From an uncultured Bacteroidales bacterium (GTDB lineage Bacteria > Bacteroidota > Bacteroidia > Bacteroidales > F082): 64,000 bases of DNA. Each line of letters starts with the position of its first letter. Within the stretch, counting starts at the first letter, position 1. The stretch is taken from NCBI GenBank assembly GCA_947303395.1, contig CAMYYD010000006.1:1-64000 (forward strand), written 5' to 3'. This document shows, piece after piece, positions 1 through 11,429 of the stretch. The position numbers and the translations under genes were made by a program. Below the pieces are notes generated by a model that was not told where the DNA came from, searched no databases, and saw only the letters and a program-made list of their open reading frames with translations.

Positions 1-485
1 AATATCTCGATGCTGAGTTGTCACGCAATACCGCATTACAGGATCTGATTTCACAGGTTTTGATCCCGACAGAAAAGGTGTATTCGGTGAGAAACGGTAA
101 GAAAGTCAGCAAGGAAAGAAATTACCTTCCTGGCTATGTTCTCATTGAGGCCACTTTGGATGCTGAGGTCATGCATCTTATCAAGGAAACTCCGAATGTG
201 CTGGGATTCCTCGGCACACGCGGAGGCGATCCTGATCCGCTCCGTCCATCGGAAGTCAAACGTATCTTAGGAAAAGTTGACGAGATGACAGAGGCAGGCG
301 AGGGTTCGGAACTCGAGTTCATTGTAGGCGAGACCGTGACAGTCAACGACGGACCGTTCTCCAGTTTCAGTGGCGTGATCGAAGAGGTCAACGATGAGAA
401 GAAAAAGCTCAAAGTTATGGTGAAGATCTTCGGTCGCAAGACACCTCTTGAACTCAGCTACTTCCAGGTGAAGAGAGAGAGTTAA
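1..485 (+). CDS. nusG: Transcription termination/antitermination protein NusG, 5' partial
   Basis: This is the C-terminal ~160 residues of NusG; the reading frame is open to the left edge of the window, so the true start lies upstream. A TTG at position 18 is not a credible start because the conserved NGN domain already runs through it. NusG binds RNA polymerase, suppresses pausing and couples it to Rho or to the ribosome. Visible are the NGN core ([11 protein letters not shown], then [12 protein letters not shown]) and the C-terminal KOW domain ([16 protein letters not shown]). It heads the ribosomal protein/RNA polymerase gene run, with 45 bases to rplK. About 20 N-terminal residues are probably missing, judging by the family's usual ~180 residues. 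Confidence 0.95.
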   Translation, partial: YLDAELSRNTALQDLISQVLIPTEKVYSVRNGKKVSKERNYLPGYVLIEATLDAEVMHLIKETPNVLGFLGTRGGDPDPLRPSEVKRILGKVDEMTEAGEGSELEFIVGETVTVNDGPFSSFSGVIEEVNDEKKKLKVMVKIFGRKTPLELSYFQVKRES

Positions 486-530
486 GAATAATGGTTAATG
501 TTTTCATTTAACTTTTTATAAGAAATTCAA

Positions 531-968
531 ATGAAAGAAGTAAGCGGATTAATTAAACTGCAAATCAAAGGAGGAGCCGCTAATCCAGCACCACCTGTCG
601 GACCGGCATTAGGTTCAAAGGGTGTGAACATCATGGAATTTTGCAAGCAGTTCAATGCTCGTACACAGGATCAGGCCGGTAAGGTTTTGCCAGTCATCAT
701 CACTGTTTACAAAGACAAGAGCTTTGACTTCGTTGTAAAAGCATCTCCAGTAGCTGTCTCCGTACTCGAGGCTGCCAAAGTCGCCAAGGGATCAAAAGAG
801 CCTAACCGTTCAAAGGTTGGTTCAATCACTTGGGACGCTGTTCGTGCAATCGCTGAAAACAAGATGAAGGACTTGAATTGCTTCACAATTGAATCAGCAA
901 TGAGCATGGTAGCAGGTACAGCTCGTAGCATGGGTGTTAAGATTACAGGCGAATCACCTTTAAAGTAA
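531..968 (+). CDS. rplK: 50S ribosomal protein L11
   Basis: L11 binds the GTPase-associated region of 23S rRNA at the base of the L7/L12 stalk. The 145 residues match the usual family length. The N-terminal domain carries the conserved proline-rich [10 protein letters not shown] stretch (about residues 20-29), and the C-terminal RNA-binding domain follows ([16 protein letters not shown]). The start is the ATG giving [15 protein letters not shown]; no Shine-Dalgarno motif precedes it, only an A/T-rich stretch, as is normal in Bacteroidota. It lies between nusG and rplA in the canonical order and is probably cotranscribed with them. Confidence 0.97.
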   Translation: MKEVSGLIKLQIKGGAANPAPPVGPALGSKGVNIMEFCKQFNARTQDQAGKVLPVIITVYKDKSFDFVVKASPVAVSVLEAAKVAKGSKEPNRSKVGSITWDAVRAIAENKMKDLNCFTIESAMSMVAGTARSMGVKITGESPLK

Positions 969-1011
969 GACTAAGTCTTAAGCATTTGTAGAACAAACAA
1001 AAAAATTAAAA

Positions 1012-1707
1012 ATGGCAAAAGTATCTAAAAACAGAAAAGAAGCTTTAGCTAAGTTCGACAAAAGCAAGGCCTACTCCTTGACAGAAGCTGTTGATATCGT
1101 AAAACAGATCACTTACACCAAGTTCGATGCTTCAGTTGATATCAACGTACGTTTAGGTGTCGATCCACGTAAAGCCAATCAGATGGTTCGTGGTAGTGTG
1201 ACACTGCCTCACGGTACAGGTAAAGTTACCCGCGTGTTGGTATTATGTACGCCAGATAAAGCACAGGAAGCTCTCGAAGCAGGTGCTGATTTCGTCGGAT
1301 TCGAGGACTATGTCCAGAAGATCAAAGACGGTTGGACCGATGTCGATGTAATTATCACAATGCCTTCATTGATGCCAAAGGTTGGTGCTCTTGGTAGAAT
1401 CCTCGGACCACGTGGATTGATGCCAAACCCGAAGACCGGCACAGTGACAATGGAAATTGGTAAAGCTGTTAAGGAAGTGAAAGCTGGTAAGATTGATTTC
1501 AAAGTTGACAAGTACGGAATCATCGACAGCCGCATTGCAAAAGTGAGCTTCCCAGCTGAGAAGATTTATGAGAACGCAAAGGAAATCCTTGCTATGATCA
1601 TCAAATTGAAACCAGCAGCAGCTAAAGGTACTTACATCAAGAGTATCTACATCTCAAGTACAATGAGTCCGGGTGTTCAAGTGGACGTCAAATCAGTAGC
1701 CATCTAA
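1012..1707 (+). CDS. rplA: 50S ribosomal protein L1
   Basis: L1 binds 23S rRNA at the mobile stalk by the E site and in many bacteria also represses its own operon. The 231-residue length is standard. The signature [12 protein letters not shown] is present at about residues 137-148, and the C-terminal part ([14 protein letters not shown]) closes the domain. It lies 43 bases after rplK and 20 bases before rplJ. No obvious L1-binding mimic of the rRNA was recognised in the short leaders here, so autoregulation is family knowledge and not something seen. Confidence 0.97.
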   Translation: MAKVSKNRKEALAKFDKSKAYSLTEAVDIVKQITYTKFDASVDINVRLGVDPRKANQMVRGSVTLPHGTGKVTRVLVLCTPDKAQEALEAGADFVGFEDYVQKIKDGWTDVDVIITMPSLMPKVGALGRILGPRGLMPNPKTGTVTMEIGKAVKEVKAGKIDFKVDKYGIIDSRIAKVSFPAEKIYENAKEILAMIIKLKPAAAKGTYIKSIYISSTMSPGVQVDVKSVAI

Positions 1708-1727
1708 ACCCTTAAATAAGTATTGAC

Positions 1728-2249
1728 ATGAGAAAAGAAGATAAAGAAGTTATCATTAACTCGATAGTGGACCAGTTGAATGCATGTCCTAATTTCTATC
1801 TGACAGATATCGAGGCATTGAATGCCGACAAGACCAGTCAGTTGAGAAGACAGTGCTTCAACAGCCAGGTCAAGCTTGTTGTGGTGAAGAATGCATTACT
1901 GAAGAAGGCCATGCAGAGAGTTGGTAAGGATTACGGTGATCTTTACGACGTTTGCAAAGGCACGACAGCAATGATGTTGTCAGAGAATGGCAACGCCCCT
2001 GCAAAGCTGATCAAGAAGTTCCGCAAGACTTGTGACAAGCCAATCCTTAAGGGAGCATACATTGAAGAGTGTGTGTACACTGGCGACAACATGCTTGACA
2101 CATTGTGCAGCATCAAGTCTAAGAACGAACTCATCGCCGATGTTATCGCATTGCTCCAGTCACCAGCCAAGAACGTTATCAGCGCTCTTCAGAGTGGCGG
2201 CAACAAGCTCAGCGGCATAGTGAAGACCTTATCCGAGAGACCGGAATAA
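1728..2249 (+). CDS. rplJ: 50S ribosomal protein L10
   Basis: L10 forms the base of the ribosomal stalk: its N-terminal domain binds 23S rRNA and its C-terminal helix carries the L7/L12 dimers. The 173 residues are typical. The N-terminal core shows the family pattern (FYLTDIEALNADKTSQLRR, then VVVKNALLKKAM), and the C-terminal amphipathic helix (NVISALQSGGNKLSGIVKTL) is the expected L12 attachment site. It sits 73 bases upstream of its partner rplL in the canonical order. Confidence 0.96.
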   Translation: MRKEDKEVIINSIVDQLNACPNFYLTDIEALNADKTSQLRRQCFNSQVKLVVVKNALLKKAMQRVGKDYGDLYDVCKGTTAMMLSENGNAPAKLIKKFRKTCDKPILKGAYIEECVYTGDNMLDTLCSIKSKNELIADVIALLQSPAKNVISALQSGGNKLSGIVKTLSERPE

Positions 2250-2322
2250 TTCAGAATGATTAACATTCACAAAGATTAAGAGAAATAAAAAATAATTGTA
2301 TAACAAATAAAAACGTAAAAAA

Positions 2323-2703
2323 ATGGCAGATTTAAAAGCTTTTGCTGAACAATTAGTAAACCTTACAGTGAAAGAGGTTAATGAACTCGCAGCAATTTTG
2401 AAAGAAGAATACGGCATTGAACCAGCCGCAGCAGCAGTTGCAGTAGCAGCTCCAGCAGCAGGTGGTGAGGCAGCCGCAGCAGCTGAAGAGAAGACTTCAT
2501 TCGACGTTATCCTCAAATCAGCAGGTGCACAGAAACTCGCAGTTGTGAAGCTCGTTAAGGACCTTGCAAGCCTCGGTCTTAAAGAAGCTAAAGACTTAGT
2601 TGACGCTGCTCCTAAAGCTGTTAAAGAAGGCGTGAGCAAAGAAGAAGCTAATGCACTCAAGACTCAACTCGAGGCAGCTGGTGCAGAAGTCGAAATAAAA
2701 TAA
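2323..2703 (+). CDS. rplL: 50S ribosomal protein L7/L12
   Basis: The acidic stalk protein that recruits translation GTPases. All three parts are visible in 126 residues. The N-terminal dimerisation domain is about residues 1-33. The flexible Ala-rich hinge covers about residues 34-58, and the globular C-terminal domain carries the factor-binding helix ([19 protein letters not shown]). A very AT-rich leader precedes the start. The gene is followed by a large hairpin before rpoB, a common place for partial termination because L12 is needed in several copies per ribosome and RpoB is not. Confidence 0.97.
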   Translation: MADLKAFAEQLVNLTVKEVNELAAILKEEYGIEPAAAAVAVAAPAAGGEAAAAAEEKTSFDVILKSAGAQKLAVVKLVKDLASLGLKEAKDLVDAAPKAVKEGVSKEEANALKTQLEAAGAEVEIK

Positions 2704-2716
2704 GTTTATTTCCTGC

Positions 2717-2787
2717 TACAACAGGCATAAATACCTCAGCCCCTCCATATAGACGGGGGTTGAGGTTTGTGCCTATATTGTGTTGTA
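2717..2787 (+). promoter_or_regulatory. Large stem-loop in the rplL-rpoB spacer (possible attenuator)
   Basis: The spacer folds on paper into a long imperfect hairpin. An outer pair TACAACA (2717-2723)/TGTTGTA (2781-2787) encloses a stem GGCATAAA...CCTCAGCCCC (2724-2743) that pairs with the strand ending TTGAGGTTTGTGCC at 2773. The stem has one G-T wobble near its middle and a two-base bulge, and the loop is about 12 bases. No long U-tract follows, so partial termination or RNA processing is more likely than full termination. The function is inferred from position. Confidence 0.6.
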
Positions 2788-2841
2788 TTCCGCCGTCTAT
2801 ATAATATAATAGCTTTTAGAAACAATTAAAACATAAACACT

Positions 2842-5800
2842 TTGGCAGACATTAAATTAGATAGAATCAGTTTCGCGTCAATCAAGAAGCCTTTCGACTA
2901 TCCTGATTTTCTGGATATCCAGCTGAAGTCATTCCGTGATTTCTTCCAGCTCGAGACTAATCCCGACAATCGTAAAAACGAAGGCCTGTTCAAGGTATTT
3001 GCGGAGAATTTCCCTATTACCGACGCCAGAAACAACTTTGTACTCGAGTTCCTCGACTACTACATTGATGCCCCACAATATACTATCGCTGAATGTATAG
3101 AACGTGGCTTGAGCTATTGCGTAAGACTCAAGGCAAAACTGAAACTTTCATGCAACGATGAGGAGCATGAAGATTTCGAGACCGTCGTCCAAGATGTGTA
3201 TCTCGGCTTGATTCCGTATATGACACCACAGGGTACTTTCGTCATAAACGGCGCAGAACGTGTCGTGGTATCACAGTTACACCGTTCTCCGGGCGTTTTC
3301 TTCGGCTCAAGCGTGCACACCAACGGAACGACGCTGTATTCAGCGCGTATCATCCCGTTCAAGGGCTCCTGGATGGAATTCTCGACCGATATCAGCAACG
3401 TGATGTATGCCTATATCGACCGCAAGAAGAAGTTACCTATCACCACATTGCTCCGTGCTATCGGATATGAGACCGATAAGGACATCCTCGACATTTTCAA
3501 CCTCGCCGAGGAAGTGAAGGTGACAAAGAGCGGTTTGAAACGTGTGGTGGGTCGTCGCCTCGCAGCAAAAGTGTTGCACTCATGGTTTGAAGACTTCATC
3601 AACGAAGAGACTGGTGAATGCGTGACAATCGAGCGTAACGAAATCATTATCGAACGCGGTGTCATCCTCGAAAACGAACATATCGATAAGATTATCGAGA
3701 AAGGCGTTAAGACCATCCTCCTCGACAGAGAAGAAGTCAACACCAACGATTACTCCATCATTTTCAACACATTACAGAAAGATACCACAAACTCGGAGAA
3801 AGACGCTGTCGAATACATCTACCGCCAGCTCCGCAACGCTGAACCGCCAGATGAGGAAACAGCTCGCGATATAATCAGAAAGTTGTTCTTCTCCGACAAA
3901 CGTTATGACCTTGGAGAAGTCGGCCGTTACCGTATCAACCGCAAGCTCGGTTTGAACATTCCGGAAGACGTCAAAGTTTTGACAAACGAAGATATAATCG
4001 CTATCATCAAATATTTGATCGAGCTTTCAAACAGCAAGGCAGAAGTTGATGATATCGACCACTTGAGCAACCGTCGTATCAGAACCGTGGGCGAACAGCT
4101 TTACGCACAGTTCGGCGTTGGTCTTGCACGTATGGCAAGAACTATCCGTGAGCGTATGAACGTCCGTGACAACGAGTCATTCACACCAACCGATTTGATC
4201 AATGCAAAGACATTGTCATCGGTCATTAACTCGTTCTTCGGCACCAACCAGCTGTCACAGTTCATGGATCAGACCAACCCGTTGTCAGAGTTGACACACA
4301 AACGTCGTATCTCTGCTTTGGGTCCTGGCGGTATCTCACGTGACCGTGCAGGTTTCGAGGTGCGTGACGTTCACTACACACACTACGGACGTCTCTGTAC
4401 AATTGAGACACCTGAAGGTCCTAACATCGGTCTTATTTCTTCACTCTGCGTGTTCGCTAAGATCAACAACCTCGGATTCATCGAGACACCTTACCGTGAG
4501 GTTAAGGATGGTAATGTCGACTTCCAGAATCCACCTGTTTATCTCACAGCAGAAGAGGAAGACAACAAGATCATCGCTCAGGCATGCACCGCTATGGATG
4601 ACGAAGGTCATATCACAGAGGAGATGCTGAAAGCACGTTATGTGGCTGATTATCCTATTGTCACACCAGACCAGCTCGACCTCATCGACGTGGCACCTAA
4701 CCAGATGTCATCTGTCGCTGCATCATTGATTCCGTTCTTGGAGCACGACGACGCTAACCGTGCTTTGATGGGATCTAACATGATGCGTCAGGCAGTGCCG
4801 TTGATGGCTCCTGAAGCCCCAATCGTCGGAACAGGTATTGAGCATTATGTGGCAAGGGATTCACGTACATTAGTCGAAGCAGAAGGCGACGGCGAAGTCA
4901 TCTATGTTGATTCAACAAAGATCACCATCAAGTATGACAGAACCGACAAAGAGCGTCTCGTGAGCTTCGATGACGATGTGAAGACATATAACCTTATTAA
5001 ATATATAAGAACAAACCAGAGCACAAGCATCAACCAGAAGCCTATCGTAAGAAAAGGTCAGAAGGTTACAAAGGGTCAGATTCTTACAGAAGGTTATGCA
5101 ACACAGGGCGGCGACCTCGCATTGGGCCGCAACTTGAAGGTTGCATTCATGCCTTGGAAGGGTTACAACTACGAGGATGCTATCGTGATTTCTGAGAAGA
5201 TCGTCAAGGAAGACCTCTTCACCTCAATCCACATCGAGGAATTCACCCTTGAGGTGCGCGACACGAAACGTGGTTTGGAAGAGTTGACCAACGATATCCC
5301 GAACGTCAGTGCAGACGCAACTAAGGATTTGGACGAGAACGGTTTGATTCGCGTCGGTGCCGATGTTAAGGAAGGCGATATATTAATAGGTAAGATCACG
5401 CCTAAGGGCGAGACCGATCCAACCCCAGAGGAGAAGCTGTTGCGCGCCATCTTCGGCGACAAGGCAGGCGATGTGAAGAACGCATCACTCAAGGCAGGTC
5501 CTTCAATGAAGGGTGTTGTCATCGGAAAACGCTTGTTCTCACGCGTGGTTAAAGACAGAAAAGCTAAGTCAAAAGATAAGGACATCATCGCTGAACTCGA
5601 CGCCGAATGCCAGAAAGAGCTCGACGCCTTGAAGGCTCGCATGATGGAGAAGCTCATGTCGATGTTGAACGGCAGAACTTCAACAGGTGTTTACAACAAC
5701 TTCAAGGAGACTATCATCCCTAAGAAGGTGAAATTCACCCAGAAGGCATTGTCACAGATCGATTACATGACTGTCAATCCTTACAAGTGGACTACAGACA

Positions 5801-6648
5801 CTGAGATTAACGACTGCATCGTGAAGTTGGTGAACAACTACAACATCAAGTGCAAGGAAATCAACGGTGTTTACAGCCGCAAGAAGAACGTGGCAAGCGT
5901 TGGTGATGAGTTGCCGAACGGTATCGTCCAGATGGCAAAGGTTTACGTTGCTCAGAAACGTAAGCTGAACATCGGTGATAAGATGGCAGGTCGTCACGGT
6001 AACAAAGGTATCGTTTCAAGAATCGTTCGCGAAGAAGACATGCCGTTCCTTGAGGATGGTACTCCAGTCGACATCGTGTTGAACCCGTTGGGCGTGCCTT
6101 CACGTATGAACTTGGGTCAGATTTACGAGACAGTGCTCGGTTGGGCAGGTCACGAGCTCGGATTGAAGTTCGCTACACCTATCTTTGACGGTGCAACATT
6201 GGAAGAAATCAACGAATATATGAAGAAAGCTGGATTGCCGGAGAACGGTAGAGTTCAGCTTTATGACGGCGAGACAGGCGAGCCGTTCGATCAGCAGGCT
6301 ACAGTGGGTTACATCTACATGCTGAAGCTGCACCACATGGTCGACGACAAGATGCACGCACGTTCAATCGGACCATACTCGTTGATTACGCAGCAGCCTC
6401 TTGGTGGTAAAGCACAGTTTGGTGGTCAGCGTTTCGGTGAAATGGAGGTTTGGGCACTCGAGGCATTCGGTGCATCTAACGTCCTTCAGGAAATCTTGAC
6501 AGTGAAGTCAGACGATGTCGTCGGTCGTGCAAAGGCTTACGAGGCTATCGTCAAGGGCGAGAACATGCCAACACCAGGTATACCAGAGTCATTCAATGTT
6601 TTGGTTCACGAATTGCGCGGACTCGGACTTGAAATTACGTTTGAATAA
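2842..6648 (+). CDS. rpoB: DNA-directed RNA polymerase subunit beta
   Basis: The 1268-residue beta subunit of RNA polymerase. The rifampicin-pocket region (about residues 460-525) reads [16 protein letters not shown], then [14 protein letters not shown], with the Asp, His and Ser residues most often mutated in resistance all in the sensitive state. The catalytic-site motif GRHGNKG and the C-terminal signature [20 protein letters not shown] are intact. The start is a TTG ([13 protein letters not shown]); no in-frame ATG is near, and the conserved N-terminus begins almost at once. rpoC follows after 26 bases. Confidence 0.98.
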   Translation: MADIKLDRISFASIKKPFDYPDFLDIQLKSFRDFFQLETNPDNRKNEGLFKVFAENFPITDARNNFVLEFLDYYIDAPQYTIAECIERGLSYCVRLKAKLKLSCNDEEHEDFETVVQDVYLGLIPYMTPQGTFVINGAERVVVSQLHRSPGVFFGSSVHTNGTTLYSARIIPFKGSWMEFSTDISNVMYAYIDRKKKLPITTLLRAIGYETDKDILDIFNLAEEVKVTKSGLKRVVGRRLAAKVLHSWFEDFINEETGECVTIERNEIIIERGVILENEHIDKIIEKGVKTILLDREEVNTNDYSIIFNTLQKDTTNSEKDAVEYIYRQLRNAEPPDEETARDIIRKLFFSDKRYDLGEVGRYRINRKLGLNIPEDVKVLTNEDIIAIIKYLIELSNSKAEVDDIDHLSNRRIRTVGEQLYAQFGVGLARMARTIRERMNVRDNESFTPTDLINAKTLSSVINSFFGTNQLSQFMDQTNPLSELTHKRRISALGPGGISRDRAGFEVRDVHYTHYGRLCTIETPEGPNIGLISSLCVFAKINNLGFIETPYREVKDGNVDFQNPPVYLTAEEEDNKIIAQACTAMDDEGHITEEMLKARYVADYPIVTPDQLDLIDVAPNQMSSVAASLIPFLEHDDANRALMGSNMMRQAVPLMAPEAPIVGTGIEHYVARDSRTLVEAEGDGEVIYVDSTKITIKYDRTDKERLVSFDDDVKTYNLIKYIRTNQSTSINQKPIVRKGQKVTKGQILTEGYATQGGDLALGRNLKVAFMPWKGYNYEDAIVISEKIVKEDLFTSIHIEEFTLEVRDTKRGLEELTNDIPNVSADATKDLDENGLIRVGADVKEGDILIGKITPKGETDPTPEEKLLRAIFGDKAGDVKNASLKAGPSMKGVVIGKRLFSRVVKDRKAKSKDKDIIAELDAECQKELDALKARMMEKLMSMLNGRTSTGVYNNFKETIIPKKVKFTQKALSQIDYMTVNPYKWTTDTEINDCIVKLVNNYNIKCKEINGVYSRKKNVASVGDELPNGIVQMAKVYVAQKRKLNIGDKMAGRHGNKGIVSRIVREEDMPFLEDGTPVDIVLNPLGVPSRMNLGQIYETVLGWAGHELGLKFATPIFDGATLEEINEYMKKAGLPENGRVQLYDGETGEPFDQQATVGYIYMLKLHHMVDDKMHARSIGPYSLITQQPLGGKAQFGGQRFGEMEVWALEAFGASNVLQEILTVKSDDVVGRAKAYEAIVKGENMPTPGIPESFNVLVHELRGLGLEITFE

Positions 6649-6674
6649 AAAAGCTCTTAATATTTTGTAAATCT

Positions 6675-9600
6675 ATGGCTTTAAATAAGAATAACACATT
6701 AAACAGCAACTTTTCAAAGATTACCATCAGCTTGGCATCGCCGGAAAGCATTTCCGACCGTTCATACGGTGAGGTGTTGAAGCCGGAGACAATAAACTAC
6801 CGCACCTACAAACCTGAGCGCGACGGTTTATTCTGCGAGAGAATCTTTGGACCTGTGAAAGACTGGGAGTGCCACTGCGGTAAGTACAAACGTATCCGTT
6901 ACAAGAACATCGTTTGCGACCGTTGCGGTGTGGAAGTTACAGAGAAGAAAGTCAGACGTGAGCGTACTGGTCATATCCAGTTGGTGGTGCCGGTGGCGCA
7001 TATCTGGTATTTCCGCTCGCTTCCTAACAAAATTGGAGCTTTGCTTGGTATTCCGACCAAGAAACTCGACAGCATCATCTACTATGAGAGATACGTCGTG
7101 GTTCAGCCGGGTATCATGGCCGAACAAGGCATAAACAAACTCGACCTCCTTTCAGAAGAGGAATATCTCGACATCTTAGAGAAGCTTCCTATTGAAAATC
7201 AACATCTTCCGGCAGAAGATCCTAACAAGTTCATCGCCAAGATGGGTGCAGAAGCTATCTACGATTTGTTGGTTCAGATCGACCTCGAGAAAGAAGCAGG
7301 CGAACTTCGCGATAAGGCACATAAAGAGACATCACAGCAGCGTAAAGCCGATGCTTTGAAGCGTTTGCAGGTGTTTGAGGCATTCCGCGAGGCTAACAAG
7401 CACGTCGAGAACCGTCCAGAGTGGATGATTTTGAAGGTCATCCCTGTGACACCACCTGAGTTGAGACCATTGGTCCCGCTCGATGGCGGACGTTTCGCAA
7501 CATCAGACTTGAACGACCTCTATCGTCGTGTCATCATCCGTAACAACCGTCTTAAGAGACTCATCGAAATCAAGGCTCCAGACGTGATTATGCGTAATGA
7601 GAAACGTATGCTTCAGGAAGCTGTTGACTCATTGCTCGACAACTCACGTAAGTCAAGTGCCGTGAAGACTGACTCTAACCGTCCGCTTAAGTCATTGAGC
7701 GACAGCTTGAAAGGTAAGCAGGGACGTTTCCGTCAGAACTTGCTCGGTAAACGTGTCGACTACTCAGGCCGTTCGGTTATCGTGGTCGGTCCGGATTTGA
7801 ACATGAACGAATGCGGTCTTCCAAAGGATATGGCAGCTGAGCTTTACAAACCATTCGTCATCCGTAAGATGATTGAAAGAGGTATTGTGAAGACAGTGAA
7901 ATCGGCAAAGAAAATTGTCGATAGAAAAGACCCGGTCGTGTGGGATATCCTCGAGAATATTTTGAAAGGACACCCGATTCTGTTGAACCGTGCTCCTACA
8001 TTGCACCGTCTCGGTATCCAGGCCTTCCAGCCTAAGTTGGTTGAAGGTAAGGCAATCCGTCTGCACCCATTGGTATGTACGGCTTTCAACGCTGACTTCG
8101 ATGGTGACCAGATGGCTGTGCACTTGCCACTTGGCAACGCGGCAATTTTGGAAGCCCAGATTTTGATGCTCGCATCACACAACATCCTTAACCCTGCCAA
8201 CGGAGCTCCTATTACGGTGCCTTCGCAAGACATGGTTTTGGGTCTGTATTATATCACAAAACCACGTAAGAGCACTCCAGACCATATCGTCAAAGGTGAA
8301 GGCAAGAAATTCTATTCAGCAGAAGAGGTTATCATTGCCTACAACGAGAAGAAAGTCGATATGCACGCCATCATCTACGTGAAGGTGCCGGTCCGTAAGG
8401 AAGACGGCTCAATCGTTGAGGAAATGGTGGAGACAACAGTGGGTCGTGTCAAGTTCAACCAGGTTGTTCCTGCAGGATTTGGCTACATCAACAAGCTGTT
8501 GAACAAGAAGGCTTTGCGTGACATCATCGGTGATATGGTGAAACTCCTTGGTACAGCTGTTACAACCAAGTTCTTGGACGATATCAAGAACATGGGTTAC
8601 TACATGGCTTACAAAGGCGGTTTGTCGTTCAACCTCGGCAACGTTTTGATTCCTTCAGTGAAAGAGGAGTTGATCAAGGAAGCCAACGAGGAAGTGAACG
8701 CCATCCGTGAAGAATACAACATGGGTTTCATCACAGGCAACGAACGTTACAACAAGATTATCGATATTTGGGGTCACGTCGTCACCAAGTTGACCGACGA
8801 GGTTATGAAGCTGTTGCCTCAGGACGATCAGGGATTCAACCCAGTTTACATGATGTTGGATTCAGGAGCTCGTGGTAGTAAGGAGCAGATTCGTCAGCTT
8901 TGCGGTATGAGAGGTTTGATGGCAAAACCGCAGAAATCGACAGCAGCCGGTGGCGCTGAGATCATTGAGAACCCAATTCTTTCGAACTTCAAGGAAGGTT
9001 TGTCAGTGTTGGAGTACTTCATCTCAACCCACGGTGCTCGTAAAGGTTTGGCTGATACCGCTTTGAAGACCGCTGACGCTGGTTACTTGACCCGTCGTTT
9101 GGTCGACGTCGCTCACGATGTTATCATCACTGAGAAAGACTGCGGCACTTTGAGAGGTTTGTCAATCGGTGCTTTGAAACGTGGTAAGGAAATCGTCGAG
9201 TCATTATACGACCGTATCCTCGGCCGTGTGGCTTTGCACGACATCTTCCACCCACAGACAGGCGAGTTGCTCTGCAACGGTGGCGCTGAGATCACTGAAG
9301 ACATCGCGAAGAAGATTTGCGATTCACCATTGAAAGACCAGACCATTGAGATTCGTTCCGTGTTGACTTGCGAGTCGAAGAAGGGCGTTTGCGCCAACTG
9401 CTACGGACGTAACCTTTCATCAGGTAAACTCGTTCAGAGAGGCGAGGCCGTCGGCGTTATCGCGGCACAGTCAATCGGTGAGCCTGGTACACAGTTGACA
9501 CTGCGTACCTTCCACCAAGGTGGTACTGCATCGAGCACATCGGAAGACTCAATGATTAAGGCTGATTACAGCGGCAAGATGATTATCAACGACTTACGTG

Positions 9601-10976
9601 CTGTTGACTATGTCGATAAGGACAACAACAAGTACCAGGTCGTGGTGAGTCGTGCTTCTGAGATGAAGATTTTGGACCACAACACAGGTGTGGCTCTCGT
9701 AACAGAGAACATTCCTTACGGTTCGAAGTTGTACATCCCGGCAGGCAGCGACGTCAACCAAGGCGATATCATCTGCGAATGGGATAAATATAACTCACTC
9801 ATCATCTCTGAACATGACGGTAAGGCACGTTTCGACAACATTGTTGAAAACGTCACATTCCGTAATGAATCGGATGAGCAGACAGGTTACAACGAACGAG
9901 TCATCATCGAAGGCCGTAAGTTCTCGAAGAACCCGTCAATTTCAATTGTTGACAAGAGTGGCGAGGTCATCAAGTCGTACGACTTGCCGGTCGGTGCACA
10001 CGTTATGGTTGAGGACGGCGACAAGATCAAGGCTGGTGACATCCTGACCAAGAAGCCACGTGCTACTGGAGGTTTGGGCGATATCACCGGTGGTCTTCCA
10101 CGTGTTACAGAGTTGTTCGAGGCACGTAACTCATCAGAGCCTGCTATCATCTCTGAAATCGACGGTGAGGTGTCATTCGAGAAGAAGCTTGTCCGTGGTA
10201 ACCGTGTTTTGGTTGTCACATCAAAGACAGGCGAAGTCAAGAAGTATCTCATCCCGACAACGAAAGAGGTTTTGGCTTCAGAAAACGACTACGTGAAAGC
10301 TGGTCAGCCATTGTCGGAAGGTGCTATCACACCTGCCAACATTTTGGCTATCGAAGGTCCTATGAAGGTTCAGGAATACATCGTGAACAACGTTCAGGAG
10401 GTGTACCGTTCACAAGGTGTGACCATCAACGGTAAGCACTTTGAGGTCATCGTTCGTCAGATGATGCGTAAAGTTGAAATCGACGATCCAGGTGATACAA
10501 GATACCTTGAGGGCGAGCTCGTCAGCAAGATTACGTTCCAGGAGACAAACGACGACATTTTCGGAAAGGTCGTTGTTACAGATCCGGGCGATTCAGATAC
10601 ATTGTTTGTTGGTCAGATTATCTCGGCAAGAAGACTGCGTGACGAAAATTCATCATTGAAACGTCGTGATAAGAAACTTGTTGAGGCTCGTGACGCTAAA
10701 CCTGCAACAGCACACCAGGTGCTTCAGGGTATCACACGCGCCGCTTTGCAGACCGACAGCTTTATCTCGGCTGCTTCATTCCAGGAGACAACGAAGGTCT
10801 TGACACAGGCTGCTATCAGCGCAAAGACCGACTATCTCGAGGGTATGAAGGAGAACGTCATCGTGGGTCACAAGATCCCTGCAGGTACAGGTTTGCGCGA
10901 ATACGACGATTTGCTCGTCGGTTCGAAGGAAGATTTGGAACCTGAAACAGTGAAAGTTGAACCTGTAGAGGCGTAA
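6675..10976 (+). CDS. rpoC: DNA-directed RNA polymerase subunit beta'
   Basis: The 1433-residue catalytic beta' subunit. The N-terminal zinc site is formed by Cys66, Cys68, Cys81 and Cys84. The absolutely conserved magnesium-binding motif NADFDGDQ is at residues 472-479 (Asp474, Asp476, Asp478). The second zinc site is Cys823, Cys899, Cys906 and Cys909. The bridge-helix and trigger-loop region reads [16 protein letters not shown]. The protein is full length with no interruption and ends in an acidic tail. It lies directly after rpoB and before DUF3467. Confidence 0.98.
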   Translation: MALNKNNTLNSNFSKITISLASPESISDRSYGEVLKPETINYRTYKPERDGLFCERIFGPVKDWECHCGKYKRIRYKNIVCDRCGVEVTEKKVRRERTGHIQLVVPVAHIWYFRSLPNKIGALLGIPTKKLDSIIYYERYVVVQPGIMAEQGINKLDLLSEEEYLDILEKLPIENQHLPAEDPNKFIAKMGAEAIYDLLVQIDLEKEAGELRDKAHKETSQQRKADALKRLQVFEAFREANKHVENRPEWMILKVIPVTPPELRPLVPLDGGRFATSDLNDLYRRVIIRNNRLKRLIEIKAPDVIMRNEKRMLQEAVDSLLDNSRKSSAVKTDSNRPLKSLSDSLKGKQGRFRQNLLGKRVDYSGRSVIVVGPDLNMNECGLPKDMAAELYKPFVIRKMIERGIVKTVKSAKKIVDRKDPVVWDILENILKGHPILLNRAPTLHRLGIQAFQPKLVEGKAIRLHPLVCTAFNADFDGDQMAVHLPLGNAAILEAQILMLASHNILNPANGAPITVPSQDMVLGLYYITKPRKSTPDHIVKGEGKKFYSAEEVIIAYNEKKVDMHAIIYVKVPVRKEDGSIVEEMVETTVGRVKFNQVVPAGFGYINKLLNKKALRDIIGDMVKLLGTAVTTKFLDDIKNMGYYMAYKGGLSFNLGNVLIPSVKEELIKEANEEVNAIREEYNMGFITGNERYNKIIDIWGHVVTKLTDEVMKLLPQDDQGFNPVYMMLDSGARGSKEQIRQLCGMRGLMAKPQKSTAAGGAEIIENPILSNFKEGLSVLEYFISTHGARKGLADTALKTADAGYLTRRLVDVAHDVIITEKDCGTLRGLSIGALKRGKEIVESLYDRILGRVALHDIFHPQTGELLCNGGAEITEDIAKKICDSPLKDQTIEIRSVLTCESKKGVCANCYGRNLSSGKLVQRGEAVGVIAAQSIGEPGTQLTLRTFHQGGTASSTSEDSMIKADYSGKMIINDLRAVDYVDKDNNKYQVVVSRASEMKILDHNTGVALVTENIPYGSKLYIPAGSDVNQGDIICEWDKYNSLIISEHDGKARFDNIVENVTFRNESDEQTGYNERVIIEGRKFSKNPSISIVDKSGEVIKSYDLPVGAHVMVEDGDKIKAGDILTKKPRATGGLGDITGGLPRVTELFEARNSSEPAIISEIDGEVSFEKKLVRGNRVLVVTSKTGEVKKYLIPTTKEVLASENDYVKAGQPLSEGAITPANILAIEGPMKVQEYIVNNVQEVYRSQGVTINGKHFEVIVRQMMRKVEIDDPGDTRYLEGELVSKITFQETNDDIFGKVVVTDPGDSDTLFVGQIISARRLRDENSSLKRRDKKLVEARDAKPATAHQVLQGITRAALQTDSFISAASFQETTKVLTQAAISAKTDYLEGMKENVIVGHKIPAGTGLREYDDLLVGSKEDLEPETVKVEPVEA

Positions 10977-10978
10977 TT

Positions 10979-11043
10979 AGTCTTTAGACCTTAGACGTTA
11001 GACCTTAGACATTAGTAGAGACGCCACATTGTGACGTCTCTAC
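10979..11043. repeat. TTAGACC heptamer array plus GTAGAGACG palindrome after rpoC
   Basis: Directly after the rpoC stop, a 7-bp unit is repeated about five times (TTAGACC, TTAGACG, TTAGACC, TTAGACA, TTAG). It is followed by a near-perfect palindrome: GTAGAGACG (11015-11023) pairs with CGTCTCTAC (11035-11043), and an inner CAC/GTG pair flanks an ATT loop. The heptamer recurs near 37.5 kb and 55.25 kb. No U-tract follows the hairpin, so DUF3467 may still be reached by readthrough. Confidence 0.75.
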
Positions 11044-11072
11044 ATTTTAAAATCATTAAATAATAAATCATT

Positions 11073-11375
11073 ATGGAAAACAACAAGAAACAATTGAATA
11101 TCGACCTTCCGGAGTCTGTTGCCGACGGTGTTTATTCAAATTTGGCTATTATCAGCCATTCACCGACCGAATTTGTTATTGATTTCGCACAGATTGCTCC
11201 AGCAATGCAGAAGGCCAAGGTGCGCTCGAGAGTCATTATGACACCTCAGAATGCAAAGAGGCTTTACAGAGCTTTGGCTGAGAATTTGCAGAAGTACGAA
11301 CAGAATTTCGGTCCGATTAAGGACATCAACGACACTGTGGCTCCGTTTACGATGGGGTCAGCAGGGGAGGCATAA
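11073..11375 (+). CDS. DUF3467 domain-containing protein
   Basis: A 100-residue cytoplasmic protein of the DUF3467 family, recognised from FVIDFAQIAPAMQKAKVRSR and the following MTPQNAKRLYRAL. Its biochemical role is unknown to me. In Bacteroidota it is commonly found right after rpoC, as here, which suggests a link to transcription or simply conserved operon placement. There is no signal peptide or membrane segment. It is flanked on both sides by GTAG(A/G)GACG-type palindromes, and the right-hand one works as a terminator. Confidence 0.85.
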   Translation: MENNKKQLNIDLPESVADGVYSNLAIISHSPTEFVIDFAQIAPAMQKAKVRSRVIMTPQNAKRLYRALAENLQKYEQNFGPIKDINDTVAPFTMGSAGEA

Positions 11376-11400
11376 ATTAAAGATAATAAGTAAAAGAGTA

Positions 11401-11429
11401 GGGACGTCGCAGATGGCGTTCCTTTTTTA
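11401..11429 (+). terminator. Rho-independent terminator of the rpoBC-DUF3467 operon
   Basis: GGGACGTC (11401-11408) pairs with GGCGTTCC (11415-11422), including two G-T wobbles, around a GCAGAT loop. A run of six T follows immediately. The T-run overlaps the stop codon of the convergent minus-strand gene. Confidence 0.8.

Noticed and set aside
2229..2660. A 143-codon Ala/Ser-rich minus-strand frame opposite rplL
   Set aside because: The composition is the complement of the rplL Ala-rich hinge; rplL is certain on the plus strand.
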